NCBI RefSeq assembly: GCF_900109515.1
Contig: NZ_FOBD01000008.1
Coordinates: 248,001-312,000 of the forward strand
DNA: 64,000 nt
From: Paenibacillus sp. OK003
GTDB taxonomy: Bacteria > Bacillota > Bacilli > Paenibacillales > Paenibacillaceae
Reading direction: 5' to 3'
Part shown: positions 36,711 to 44,818 of the stretch, one piece after another
Numbering within the stretch: position 1 is the stretch's first letter
Layout: the number at the start of each line of letters is the position of its first letter
Program-made: the position numbers and the translations under genes
Notes under the pieces: generated by a model
Seen by the model: only the letters and a program-made list of their open reading frames with translations
Databases searched by the model: none
Told to the model about the DNA's origin: nothing

Positions 36711-36749
36711 GCTATCACCCTCCTTGTCCACAAGTTTATATTCCCATGA

Positions 36750-37580
36750 TCATTTTTTCTCCAAAGCCTGCAAAATAAGTGAACGAACAGCGGGAAGGGG
36801 CTCTGCTTCTTCTGTCCGTATGGCAAGATAGAGCGTCTGCAGAAAAACGCGCACATTCAAGCTCATCTGGCTGATATCCAGAAGCGATTTCCCCTCCTTC
36901 TTATCGTTTGGATTCAGTGAATCGATCCAAGACGAAATATCGTTTTGCTCCAGCAGATTGCGACCAAGGATGGTGACCACTGCATGAGCAATCCTCTGAT
37001 CCTCATCATGCATGTAGACTACACTTGATTCGGTAATTTTCACAGTGAGCGCATGCAAAAGCTCCCGCAAGGCGGCACGCTCCATATAAGGCGACTGTGC
37101 AAGATCTTCAACCGCATCTGCCGCGTGTGCCGGGGCGTGCGCCCAGCCCTTATCATCGACATAGCCGCGAACATCTTTTTCACACTCCAGATACGTGGTC
37201 AACCGATGATAAATAACCTCTATATCTTCCTTTTTCAGAAAGGGCCGCTGACGATCTACACTCAGAATGGGAGGCAGGAGCAGCACAGAGAAGGTTCGGG
37301 TAAACACACTGTCCGTGCCTTGTTCTCCAATACCATGAAAAAGATGCTGATCATCCAGAGCTATATGTAACAGCTGACTGAGCTGTTCTTCCGAAAATAC
37401 ACCCTGTCCAATCCAGGTTGCAAACGTAACATAGATTAATTCATCCCGCAGAATCGGGTCTGGACTGCCGATATGCTGCATCATATGCAGAGCCAATTCG
37501 TAAGGATGTTCCACTTCATGGGCGGATAGGTTAGCCGACTGAATCTGCCGCAATTTCTGTTTTAATGCCAGAGCATCCAT
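36750..37580 (-). CDS. DUF2785-family protein
   Basis: A 276-residue soluble, mostly helical protein resembling the DUF2785 family, recognised by PDPILRDELIYVTFATWI near residue 46 and the central RPFLKKEDIEVIYHRLTTYLECEKDVRGYVDDKGWAHAPAHAADAVEDLAQSPYM. The conserved histidines and tryptophan in that last segment might form a ligand site. The function is unknown. It lies 3 bases downstream of the phosphatase gene and 40 bases upstream of pxpB, so it is probably in one transcript with them. Confidence 0.75.
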   Translation of the reverse strand: MDALALKQKLRQIQSANLSAHEVEHPYELALHMMQHIGSPDPILRDELIYVTFATWIGQGVFSEEQLSQLLHIALDDQHLFHGIGEQGTDSVFTRTFSVLLLPPILSVDRQRPFLKKEDIEVIYHRLTTYLECEKDVRGYVDDKGWAHAPAHAADAVEDLAQSPYMERAALRELLHALTVKITESSVVYMHDEDQRIAHAVVTILGRNLLEQNDISSWIDSLNPNDKKEGKSLLDISQMSLNVRVFLQTLYLAIRTEEAEPLPAVRSLILQALEKK

Positions 37581-37583
37581 CGA

Positions 37584-38174
37584 TCACAACTCCTTGGAGG
37601 ATTCCAGATGTGCACTGCAATTGTATAGCTCGCATTGCCAGGACTCCGCTTCCCGAGAAATCCGGGTGATCGACGTGTTGGACAGCTTTGCGCTCACATC
37701 AAGTTCAGGCACCAGACCTCTCAGTGTATTTCGGAGAATAGCGCCATGGCTGACAACGATCACTTTTCCATTGGGATGCTGCCGTACAATATCTTCTAGC
37801 GCGGCGCTGCCTCGAATTGTACCTGCATCCGCAAGCTCCCGGCCCAAATCGAGATCACTCCAACCCGTTCCCCATTTGGCTATACGTTCAGCTTCGGTCG
37901 TACCCTCCACCTGCCCACCGCCCATTTCACGCAATCTGGGGTCCAAATGAATCTCCTGTATTCCCAAACGGTCGCCAATGATGCGGGCCGTCTCGCTTGC
38001 ACGCTCCAGGTCACTTGCATAGATGGCATCCCACGTTTCCTCACTCAGTCTCGCAGCAAGCAATAGCGCCTGTTCTCTTCCTTCCTGATCCAGTGGATTA
38101 TCCGTCTGTCCCTGTGAACGTTTTTCCTTATTCCATGCCGTGCTTCCATGGCGAATCAATGCGATCTGTGTCAT
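37584..38174 (-). CDS. Histidine phosphatase (phosphoglycerate-mutase-like)
   Basis: A 196-residue enzyme of the branch-1 histidine phosphatases. Seen: LIRHGSTAWNKEKRSQGQTDNPLDQEGREQA at the N-terminus with the phospho-histidine in RHG, the second arginine in YASDLERASETARI, and the second histidine in VIVVSHGAILRNTL near residue 140. Substrates in the family range from sugar phosphates to alpha-ribazole phosphate, and none is indicated here. The ATG overlaps the upstream stop by 4 bases. Confidence 0.87.
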   Translation of the reverse strand: MTQIALIRHGSTAWNKEKRSQGQTDNPLDQEGREQALLLAARLSEETWDAIYASDLERASETARIIGDRLGIQEIHLDPRLREMGGGQVEGTTEAERIAKWGTGWSDLDLGRELADAGTIRGSAALEDIVRQHPNGKVIVVSHGAILRNTLRGLVPELDVSAKLSNTSITRISREAESWQCELYNCSAHLESSKEL

Positions 38175-38761
38175 TGCTGTTCCTCACCTTTACCTTTTTC
38201 TATGCGCAATTCATCATCTGTAAAATGTTTTCGCGCCTTCGGCTTGGCAAATTTGCCACCATTATATTGATCCGAACCATTTCTCGGAATAGAAAGACTG
38301 TTCCATGCGGTTTCTTTGAGCATTTTGGCTGCATAGATAATCTGCCCCACATGATAGGGGTAATGCGCCAATTGCCGGATAATTGCTTCCATGACGGTAT
38401 GTCCTTCATTGCGAATATATATAATATGAGACAGTTGCTCCGGTGTAAAAGAACAAATGGCTCCAAGCAGACAGTTCCAGCCTTCCTCCCATTTGGCGAG
38501 CAGCTCTTCCCGAGTCGAAATATCATTCACAAATTCCGCATCACGTTCACGCCATGGCTTTTCTCCATCGGTTGTCAGTACATCCGTCCAACGGGACAGC
38601 ATATTGCCCCATAGATGCTTCACAATAACTGCAATACTGTTGGCATCTTCATTCCAGGATTGAAATAGTTGCTCAGATTCCAGTTGCTCCATGGCCTTTT
38701 CCCCAAGCTGCTTGTAATACAAAAATTGCTTCTCGGCTGTATCCAGAAATACCTGATTCAT
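38171..38761 (-). CDS. DinB-like DUF1572 protein
   Basis: A 196-residue protein that fits the DinB/YfiT-like four-helix fold. Seen: SIAVIVKHLWGNMLSRWTDVLTTDGEKPWRERDAEF, and a second histidine pair region in RQLAHYPYHVGQIIYAAKML. The three spaced histidines are the usual metal ligands of this fold. Function is unknown. The ATG at 38761 is favoured for conservation, but a GTG at 38785 would also be read; neither has a strong binding site. It couples with the phosphatase gene. Confidence 0.8.
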   Translation of the reverse strand: MNQVFLDTAEKQFLYYKQLGEKAMEQLESEQLFQSWNEDANSIAVIVKHLWGNMLSRWTDVLTTDGEKPWRERDAEFVNDISTREELLAKWEEGWNCLLGAICSFTPEQLSHIIYIRNEGHTVMEAIIRQLAHYPYHVGQIIYAAKMLKETAWNSLSIPRNGSDQYNGGKFAKPKARKHFTDDELRIEKGKGEEQQ

Positions 38762-38794
38762 ATCCACACGTTCACAACCCTTCACAAAAAGTGT

Positions 38795-39124
38795 TTATTC
38801 AGGAAAAGAAAAGGTCCCGTCCTCATTCGGTTCAAAGGAAATGACTTTCCGTACAGCATCCAAATTAAGTTCACCATAAATATGTGGAAATAGTTCATTC
38901 AACTCATACAGGTCCTCATACACCAGTTCCGGCTTCAAGGCCCTCTCATCAATACCAATCAATAATAAATCCGTACGTCCTTGATAAAATTGAGCCGCTA
39001 CCCATGGAATCTGTTCTTTAGTGGAACAATGAATGAAACCGTCCGTCTCCAGGCTATCCGGTGCATACACGCTCTGCTTGGATACCTGCTCCCATACCGC
39101 TTGGGAAATAATACTGTAGATCAT
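38795..39124 (-). CDS. DUF952-family protein
   Basis: A compact 109-residue protein of the DUF952 family, recognised by LETDGFIHCSTKEQIPWVAAQFYQGRTDLLLIGID and the C-terminal PELVYEDLYELNELFPHIYGELNLDAVRKVISF. The histidines at HCST and PHIYG are conserved in the family, whose members are related to glutathione-transferase-fused forms. Biochemical role is not known. It forms a loose string with the genes around it. Confidence 0.83.
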   Translation of the reverse strand: MIYSIISQAVWEQVSKQSVYAPDSLETDGFIHCSTKEQIPWVAAQFYQGRTDLLLIGIDERALKPELVYEDLYELNELFPHIYGELNLDAVRKVISFEPNEDGTFSFPE

Positions 39125-39175
39125 TGTTCCGCCTCCTTCAATTTCTTCTATGTATCCTGTACGTCATTGGAAGTA

Positions 39176-39733
39176 TTATAGATCATCCCGGATACGGGAG
39201 TACAATTTTTGATCGGTAAACACACCTTTGATCTTCAACTGTTTACGCAGCAAACCTTCATACGACATGCCCAGCTTCTCCATCACTCGTGCAGAGCCGA
39301 TGTTGCCTGCATTGCATGTCCCCTCCAGCCGATTGCAGTCCAATTCCTGAAAAGAATATTTAACAATCGGCTGCATCGCTTCTGCTGCGAGGCCTTTGCC
39401 CCAGCAACTGCTGGCAATCGCGTACCCCAGTTCAGCACTTTGCATGGATTCATTCAGATGAAAAATGCCACCTCGCCCGATCAGCTTCCCCGTTTCCTTC
39501 AGAATAAAGGCCCATATATAGACCGTTTTCTCCTCATAATTATCTAACACTCTTTGAATATATTGAACGGATTCATCCAACGTCTCATGACAGTTCCACA
39601 AACTTTGCTGACTCACTTTCGGATCGGAGGCAAACCTAAAATAATCATCGAGGTCGTTGAGCGTAAGACGTCTCAGTACCAACCGATCTGTCTCAAATTC
39701 GGGTGATTCCGTAAAAAGCTTCTCTACATTCAC
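39176..39733 (-). CDS. GNAT N-acetyltransferase, RimJ/RimL type
   Basis: A 185-residue acetyl-CoA-dependent transferase. Seen: ETDRLVLRRLTLNDLDDYFRFASDPKVSQ at the N-terminus, and the acetyl-CoA site ELGYAIASSCWGKGLAAEAMQPIVKYSFQELDCNRLEGTCNAGNIGSARVMEKLGM, typical of RimJ/RimL and YjcK-like enzymes that acetylate protein N-termini or small amines. The start is a GTG with GGAGGG upstream. The acceptor is unknown. Confidence 0.88.
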   Translation of the reverse strand: MNVEKLFTESPEFETDRLVLRRLTLNDLDDYFRFASDPKVSQQSLWNCHETLDESVQYIQRVLDNYEEKTVYIWAFILKETGKLIGRGGIFHLNESMQSAELGYAIASSCWGKGLAAEAMQPIVKYSFQELDCNRLEGTCNAGNIGSARVMEKLGMSYEGLLRKQLKIKGVFTDQKLYSRIRDDL

Positions 39734-39751
39734 TTAAGTCCCTCCCCATTA

Positions 39752-40153
39752 TCAAGCCTTCTTATTTCTCAGGAAATAACGATCCATCCCATACACACAC
39801 AGAATGCCAACAGCATACCTCAGCAGATCCATCACCAGAAATCCACGTCCCAAAATAAGCGCACCCAGCACCGTGGAACGCACTTCGTTCAACCAAGATA
39901 TCTGAATCATTTGCGAACATTCAACGGCCCAGCTAAAAATCAGGCTCACGATCAGCGCCAACTCCCTGCTGCGCTTAATCCAAACCATGCGTACCCCAAA
40001 ATAAATCATCGCTGCCCACAAGGCATCACCGAAATGCTCACGTACAAAATCCGGTAAAAGTTCACCATAGTGTCTGGATGCCAACCCTGCCGCCATGGTT
40101 ATGATCACAGCGATGAAATAAATCAGCCTCTCTTTGAAAAATGCCTTCATCAT
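39752..40153 (-). CDS. DUF2809-family membrane protein
   Basis: A 133-residue integral membrane protein with four hydrophobic segments. The family features GLASRHYGELLPDFVREHFGDALWAAMIYFGVRMVW and ALIVSLIFSWAVECSQMIQISWLNEVRSTVLGALILGRGF are present. Function is unknown. The ATG follows the grpB-like stop by only 3 bases, so the two genes are co-translated or at least co-transcribed. Confidence 0.85.
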   Translation of the reverse strand: MMKAFFKERLIYFIAVIITMAAGLASRHYGELLPDFVREHFGDALWAAMIYFGVRMVWIKRSRELALIVSLIFSWAVECSQMIQISWLNEVRSTVLGALILGRGFLVMDLLRYAVGILCVYGMDRYFLRNKKA

Positions 40154-40156
40154 CGA

Positions 40157-40708
40157 TCAAATGCCTTCATCAAGCACTTGTAAAATAAATTCCGTTTTGG
40201 CAGCGGTATACGCTTCCCTGTCGTCCTTATTCTCATCAGCAAGTTTAGCTTTCAAGGCTGCGTAAGCCTCTACCAGATCCGGCCGCTGTCTCAGCACATC
40301 CCGAAACTGGATTTGGCGATCCCAACGTTCTTCGCCTGGGCGCATCAGATGAAGATGTACAGCCCTCTTGCCATCTTTCACTCTGACCCAGAAACGTCTA
40401 TATTCCCGACCATCCAGTTCAGGTGGAACGTAGTTCCAGGCGACCGGATTCAGCTGATCGGCAATCAAGTCCATGTCCTCCCATGACTGCACCTCTCCCA
40501 TCAAATCAATAATGGGCTTTGCGGGCAATCCCGGAATGGACGTGCTTCCGATATGTTCAAACTTATGAATATTGAGCTGCTTTAATAATACTCTGAGCTG
40601 GCGAATCTCTTCCTGAGCCTGTAGGTTCCACATGGGGTTAGCCTCAACAATCTCTACCGATTCTGTCGCCCACGCAGGCCAATTTTCCGGTTGCAGATGA
40701 TCTGTCAT
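40157..40708 (-). CDS. GrpB-family nucleotidyltransferase-fold protein
   Basis: A 183-residue protein of the GrpB (UPF0157) group. Seen: FEHIGSTSIPGLPAKPIIDLMGEVQ near residue 49, the Gly-Ser plus Asp pattern of nucleotidyltransferases, and KRAVHLHLMRPGEERWDRQIQFRDVLRQRPDLVEAYAALKAKLA near 123. It is not the GrpE/DnaK co-chaperone. The ATG at 40708 is preferred: GGAGG lies about 10 bases upstream, it overlaps the stop of the small upstream frame by 4 bases, and conservation starts after it. A long in-frame upstream extension appears spurious. Confidence 0.85.
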   Translation of the reverse strand: MTDHLQPENWPAWATESVEIVEANPMWNLQAQEEIRQLRVLLKQLNIHKFEHIGSTSIPGLPAKPIIDLMGEVQSWEDMDLIADQLNPVAWNYVPPELDGREYRRFWVRVKDGKRAVHLHLMRPGEERWDRQIQFRDVLRQRPDLVEAYAALKAKLADENKDDREAYTAAKTEFILQVLDEGI

Positions 40709-40851
40709 TCGGATGCTTCCTCCTTTGCAGGATTTAATTTCAATCGGTATTGTTCCAGGTACTTGAGATGGGCTCGTTTCTTCGTGTCCTCCACTGTGGC
40801 AATCATCCCAAGTGTCAGTATCGAAAGTAGGGTCAGAAGAAGATACTTCAT
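40705..40851 (-). CDS. Small membrane peptide upstream of grpB
   Basis: A 48-residue frame on the minus strand begins MKYLLLTLLSILTLGMIATV, a single hydrophobic segment of about 18 residues, followed by a charged, helix-prone tail (EDTKKRAHLKYLEQYR) ending in KEEASE. Its stop overlaps the GrpB-like ATG as ATGA, the arrangement of translationally coupled genes. The ribosome binding site is weak (AGTGGG). A membrane topology with a short cytosolic tail is predicted. No family is recognised, and the frame is too short for standard prediction. Confidence 0.5.
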   Translation of the reverse strand: MKYLLLTLLSILTLGMIATVEDTKKRAHLKYLEQYRLKLNPAKEEASE

Positions 40852-40928
40852 GTAAGCCAACCCACTGAGATTGGTATCTGAGCTTATAATTGAAGAATTC
40901 AGTTTTCATCACATCCAATTTTTTATAC

Positions 40929-40954
40929 TTAAAAGGGGCGTATATCTACGCCCC
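40929..40954 (-). terminator. Terminator after the Ig-like protein gene
   Basis: On the minus strand GGGGCGTA pairs with TACGCCCC around GATA and TTTTAA follows. It lies 60 bases beyond the stop codon of the Ig-like protein gene, upstream of the small membrane peptide gene. Confidence 0.8.
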
Positions 40955-41014
40955 ATCTGTTTCTGTTCACGATGATGAATTTACCTCAATTGATATATTT
41001 CATTCGTTGAAACT

Positions 41015-42133
41015 TTATTTTACCGTCACCGGTATAGTAACTTTTTTATTGCCCCATTTGGCGGTAATGGATGTTTTGCCCTTACCCACGGCCACAATCT
41101 TACCACCTGTTACTGTGGCTACACTTGGTTTGGTGCTGCTCCACACGGCACTGCTCGTTACAATCGTGGTTTTGCCTGTATCATACTGTGCAATCACACT
41201 CAGTGTTGTACTTGCTTGTGGCGATAAAATGAGTGTTTTCTGGCCTGTGATCAGCTTTTTGAGCAAAGGAACAACGGTAACCTCTGCCTTTATTGTCTGA
41301 TTTTGATAAGTTCCTGTCAAGGTGGCTTGTCCTTCTGTCAGTGTTTTGACTGTACCATTTTTGACAATGGCTACATTATTGTTGGAAGAGGTCCACGTTA
41401 CCTGTTTCGAAAGATTAATCGTTTTCCCATTGGCATATGTACCGATGACCTTCAACGCTTTCGATTTCTTAATATTCAGCTGCATGACAGCAGGAGTCAC
41501 TTCGACTTTGGTAATCTCGTCCGTAATCGCTACGGGAACTTTAACCGTCTCCGAGCCATATTTGCCTTGTAACAGCACTCTACCAGGCGTGATTCCTTTG
41601 ATTTTACCACTCTCCAGCACCGCGGAAGCACTCGATACCGTCCATACGATCTCGGATGTGACGTCTTCTTCCTTGCCGTTTGCACGCACAATGCTTACTT
41701 TAGGCAGCGTACTTTCACTACCTTTGACAAAATTATAGGAACTTGGCGAAGCTTTGATGCTTTTAATTTTATCCTGAACCTTAACAAGCAATTGCGCTTT
41801 GGCGCCATCTACCTGTGCGTATATCGTCGCTTCTCCCGCTGCCACAGCCTTCACTTTGCCTTTAATAATGGTGGCAACAGCTTCGTTACTCGTGGACCAT
41901 GTGACGCCTCCAGTAACATCCTGCTTATTATCAAACCCTTCAATAACCGCCATTACCTGAAGCGTAGTTGTCTGGGATACACTCATCTGTTGCGGACTAC
42001 TGTTGGTAATCTCGATAGATGTCACGTCACCCGTGGCTGCTAGGGCAAACGAAGGAGCCAGTAATACCAATACTAAAATAAAGGCCAAGCTGCCTCGTAT
42101 TGCTAATTTCATTCCATTCATTGCAATCTTCAT
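41015..42133 (-). CDS. Secreted protein with four BIG2 (Ig-like) domains
   Basis: A 372-residue exported protein made of four bacterial Ig-like group 2 repeats of about 80-90 residues after a signal peptide (FILVLVLLAPSFALA). Repeats end in phrases such as VTWSTSNEAVATIIKGKVKAVAAGEATIYAQ, IVWTVSSASAVLESGKIKGITPGRVLLQGKY, VTWTSSNNNVAIVKNGTVKTLTEGQATLTGTY and AVWSSTKPSVATVTGGKIVAVGKGKTSITAKW. No sortase or S-layer anchor is seen, so it is probably released or held by other means. Several ATG codons are close (42133, 42121, 42112); which is used is uncertain. It may bind cell-wall sugars or other proteins. Confidence 0.87.
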   Translation of the reverse strand: MKIAMNGMKLAIRGSLAFILVLVLLAPSFALAATGDVTSIEITNSSPQQMSVSQTTTLQVMAVIEGFDNKQDVTGGVTWSTSNEAVATIIKGKVKAVAAGEATIYAQVDGAKAQLLVKVQDKIKSIKASPSSYNFVKGSESTLPKVSIVRANGKEEDVTSEIVWTVSSASAVLESGKIKGITPGRVLLQGKYGSETVKVPVAITDEITKVEVTPAVMQLNIKKSKALKVIGTYANGKTINLSKQVTWTSSNNNVAIVKNGTVKTLTEGQATLTGTYQNQTIKAEVTVVPLLKKLITGQKTLILSPQASTTLSVIAQYDTGKTTIVTSSAVWSSTKPSVATVTGGKIVAVGKGKTSITAKWGNKKVTIPVTVK

Positions 42134-42202
42134 CTCCTGTAATCCAATATTTTACTTCTATTATATTATATCGGAAACTCATTACATAAAAGTGAATATC
42201 CC

Positions 42203-42261
42203 AAATAAGTAGAGGCATTCTTCAAGTCACTAGGAAGTGACTGAAAAATGCCTCCTTATTT
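42203..42261. repeat. Long imperfect hairpin upstream of the Ig-like gene
   Basis: AAATAAG, GAGGCATT, TTCA and GTCACT on the left pair in order with AGTGAC, TGAA, AATGCCTC and CTTATTT on the right, with single-base bulges. There is no T tract, and it lies 70 bases upstream of the Ig-like gene. It may fold in the leader mRNA or be a further mobile palindrome. Confidence 0.6.
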
Positions 42262-42315
42262 AAAAGAAGAACGGGATTGTAACAGGTTGCAATCCTATAT
42301 TAATTAAACTATTCA

Positions 42316-42466
42316 TTTACACAGAAACGGAGAGGACAGAAAAAACCTGGAAAAGCGAAGCGTTCGCCTTTATCACCGGATTTTCCCCTTGAGAAAAGGA
42401 AATTTTAAAAATCTGGGGATAACAGCGATTGGAAGGTTATTCTGTCATCGGAGTGTTCAGTGTAAA
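42316..42466 (-). repeat. Structured intergenic repeat, copy C (type II)
   Basis: Bounded by TTTACAC and GTGTAAA on both sides. On the minus strand the inner arms GACAGAA/TTCTGTC and the core TCGC-TG-TTATC/GATAA-AG-GCGA pair, enclosing an AT-rich hairpin. It is in the reverse orientation relative to copies A and B2 and very similar to B2. It lies between the MurG-like and Ig-like genes. Confidence 0.87.
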
Positions 42467-42571
42467 ATCTTTAGTTCTACTTATATAGTTTAATACAATA
42501 AACGTTTTGAGATAATCAGGATCGATACGATGAGCAAAAAGAACATGACCAGCAGCAGTTCGGGAAATCTT

Positions 42572-43678
42572 TTATTCATGTTCAGCTCTTTCTACCGAAG
42601 AAACCGTTGTATGAATAAGCTGCAGAACCTTGTCAACGGCGTTGTCCGTTCCACTCGCCTTCATATGGCCCACCATATGATCTCTCTCCTTATATACAAG
42701 GTCAATATCTCGCAGGAATGTCTGAGGACTGAGCTCCTCTTCCTGGAGAACTCTTGCATAACCTCGCTCCTGAAAATACTTCGCGTTCAGCGTCTGTCCA
42801 ACAAGAGACCCGCCGTTGGCATGGGGAATCAGGAGCATCGGCTTGCGGAGCAGCAGCCACTCATGTATGGCATTGGAGCCAGCACGTGACACGACCATAT
42901 CTGCCATAGCCATCAAATCCGCAAGTTCCTCATGCACGTATTCAAATGTCTTATAGCCTGCAATCCGTGGGAAAGATGAGTTCAATTTACCTGTACCACA
43001 TATATGAATGATTTGAAAACGCTTGAGCAGCTCCGGCAGGGTTTCGAGTACCATATGATTCAGCTTTTCCGAGCCCTGACTGCCACCCATAATGAACAGA
43101 ATAGGTCTGTCGGAGACAAATCGGCAAAAATGAATCCCCCGTGCTCGGCTGCCAAGCTTCAACTCCTCCCTGATTACAGGTCCCACGTACATCGTCTTGT
43201 CTGACGCCTTAGAGGAAGCGAATGTCGCTGTATCCATAAACGTAGTACACATCATTTGAGCGTATCGCCGTGACAGCCTGTTGGCCAGTCCCGGATGAAG
43301 ATCCGGCTCCAGAATCAGCACCGGAACCCGATTCCACCCGGCACCCACTACAGCAGGAACAGCCACGAATCCCCCTAACGAAAAGCATACATGTGGTTTA
43401 ATTCGTAAAATGAGCAGATAAGCCTGCAGCACTCCAAGTATAATTTTGAACACATCGGAAATGTTCGCCCACGCCCAATACCTTCTCAGCTTGCCTGTGG
43501 CAACCGCATGATAATGAACAGCCGGGATTTTGCCGATTAATTGACGCTCGATGCCATGCTTGGAACCGATATAATGGATCTCCCATTGCTCCTGAAGCAA
43601 TCTGGAGATCAGAATGAGGTTAGCTGTTACATGACCGGCGGAGCCGCCTCCTGTAAATATGATCCTCCGCTTGAACAC
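42572..43678 (-). CDS. MurG-family UDP-GlcNAc transferase, probable paralogue
   Basis: A 368-residue GT28 glycosyltransferase like MurG, which makes lipid II at the membrane. Seen: the N-terminal FTGGGSAGHVTANLIL, the central FSLGGFVAVPAVVGAGWNRVPVLILEPDLHPGLANRL, and the nucleotide-binding FIMGGSQGSEKLN, SRAGSNAIHEWLLLRKPMLLIPH. The GTG at 43678 is chosen because GGGGG lies 7 bases upstream. It overlaps the dehydratase gene by 52 bases. Being outside the division cluster and paired with a CapE-like gene, it is probably a second MurG acting in envelope polymer synthesis or in cell-wall stress. Confidence 0.85.
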   Translation of the reverse strand: MFKRRIIFTGGGSAGHVTANLILISRLLQEQWEIHYIGSKHGIERQLIGKIPAVHYHAVATGKLRRYWAWANISDVFKIILGVLQAYLLILRIKPHVCFSLGGFVAVPAVVGAGWNRVPVLILEPDLHPGLANRLSRRYAQMMCTTFMDTATFASSKASDKTMYVGPVIREELKLGSRARGIHFCRFVSDRPILFIMGGSQGSEKLNHMVLETLPELLKRFQIIHICGTGKLNSSFPRIAGYKTFEYVHEELADLMAMADMVVSRAGSNAIHEWLLLRKPMLLIPHANGGSLVGQTLNAKYFQERGYARVLQEEELSPQTFLRDIDLVYKERDHMVGHMKASGTDNAVDKVLQLIHTTVSSVERAEHE

Positions 43679-44652
43679 AGAAATCCCCCTCTCCACAGCA
43701 TGTCGCGAACCTCTGCCTTGGTCATGATGACATCTTCCGAATGGTATCCTCTGCCAGGAAGAACAGATGTCTCACAACCCTCTTTATCCGTTAATTTGGT
43801 TGAAGATGAGGCGGTGACAACAAAGTAGGACTTCTCCTCTTCCACTTCTTTAACGTTTTCCCAATCTGAAATCAGCGTTTCATAAAGCCGTTCTCCCGGA
43901 CGGGCACCGATGAAATGTATCGGAACATGCTTTTGCCCAGCATCCTCTGCCAAAACCTGTGCGATATCCGTTATTTTGCAGGATGGCATTCGGGGCACAA
44001 TAATCTCGCCGCCCTCGCATTGCTCCATGGCCGACAGGAGAATTTCCACGGCATCTCCAAGGGGAAGAAAAAAACGTGTCATTCTGGAATCGGTAACGCT
44101 GAGTGGCTGCTCCAACTCAAGCTGGCGTTTGAATAACGGTACTACGCTGCCCGTGGAACCAAGAACATTCCCACTTCGCACACAAGCAAAGCTTGTAGCG
44201 GAACGGCTGTCAGCCAATAAAATCAGTTTTTCCCCGATGGCTTTGGTCATCCCGTACATGCTGGAAGGATTCGCAGCCTTGTCCGTAGAGACATATACCA
44301 CCTTCCGCACGCCATTCTCGATTGCAGCATCAATCACGTTCTGCGTTCCGATTATATTGGTCTTGACCGCACAATCCGGTTGGTCCTCGCAGACCGGAAC
44401 ATGTTTAAGCGCTGCAAGATGAAAGACATAATCTACATCCTTACAGGCACCTGTCAGCTCCCATCGGTCTCTGATATCCCCCAGTACAAACTTCACTCTC
44501 GGGTCAGAGATGGTTTGTCTCATTTGAGCCTGAAGCGATTCATTTCGTGAAAAAATACGAACCTCTTTCGGCTCCTGAACGAGCAATTGTTTGACCAACT
44601 CTTCTCCCCATGAGCCAGTGCCTCCCGTTATTAAAAAGGTTTTATTGAACAT
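43627..44652 (-). CDS. NDP-sugar 4,6-dehydratase/epimerase, CapE/FlaA1-like
   Basis: A 341-residue extended SDR acting on UDP-GlcNAc or a similar sugar. Seen: FLITGGTGSWGEELVKQLL at the N-terminus, DVDYVFHLAALKHVPVCEDQPDCAVKTNIIGTQNVIDAA, VVYVSTDKAANPSSMYGMTKAIGEKLIL with the catalytic Asp-Lys and Tyr-x3-Lys, and VRSGNVLGSTGSVVPLFKRQ. These match CapE/FlaA1-type 4,6-dehydratases. The ATG at 44652 is chosen with GGAGG 8 bases upstream. It is co-transcribed with the MurG-like gene and could provide its modified sugar or a capsule precursor. Confidence 0.85.
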   Translation of the reverse strand: MFNKTFLITGGTGSWGEELVKQLLVQEPKEVRIFSRNESLQAQMRQTISDPRVKFVLGDIRDRWELTGACKDVDYVFHLAALKHVPVCEDQPDCAVKTNIIGTQNVIDAAIENGVRKVVYVSTDKAANPSSMYGMTKAIGEKLILLADSRSATSFACVRSGNVLGSTGSVVPLFKRQLELEQPLSVTDSRMTRFFLPLGDAVEILLSAMEQCEGGEIIVPRMPSCKITDIAQVLAEDAGQKHVPIHFIGARPGERLYETLISDWENVKEVEEEKSYFVVTASSSTKLTDKEGCETSVLPGRGYHSEDVIMTKAEVRDMLWRGGFLCSSGGSYLQEAAPPVM

Positions 44653-44784
44653 CGGATATCCCTCCATGAATTAAGTTCTGATTTGGTGATAGGCCTATCC
44701 TAAGGCAATTGTGTTACATCAGTATGACAGGGGATAATCGGCTTTCCCCAGCGTGAACATGCTTTAATTCAGGTAGCTTCTCAC

Positions 44785-44811
44785 AAAAAAAACCACCATT
44801 TGCATGGCGGC
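44785..44811 (-). terminator. Terminator after the second two-component system
   Basis: On the minus strand GCCGCCAT pairs with ATGGTGGT around GCAA with one wobble and eight T residues follow, just past the kinase stop. Confidence 0.88.
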
Positions 44812-44818
44812 TCCTTCA

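Noticed and set aside
40709..40918. 70-residue in-frame N-terminal extension of the GrpB-like gene
   Set aside because: The GrpB family begins at the internal ATG with a good binding site; the extension overlaps a better small frame.
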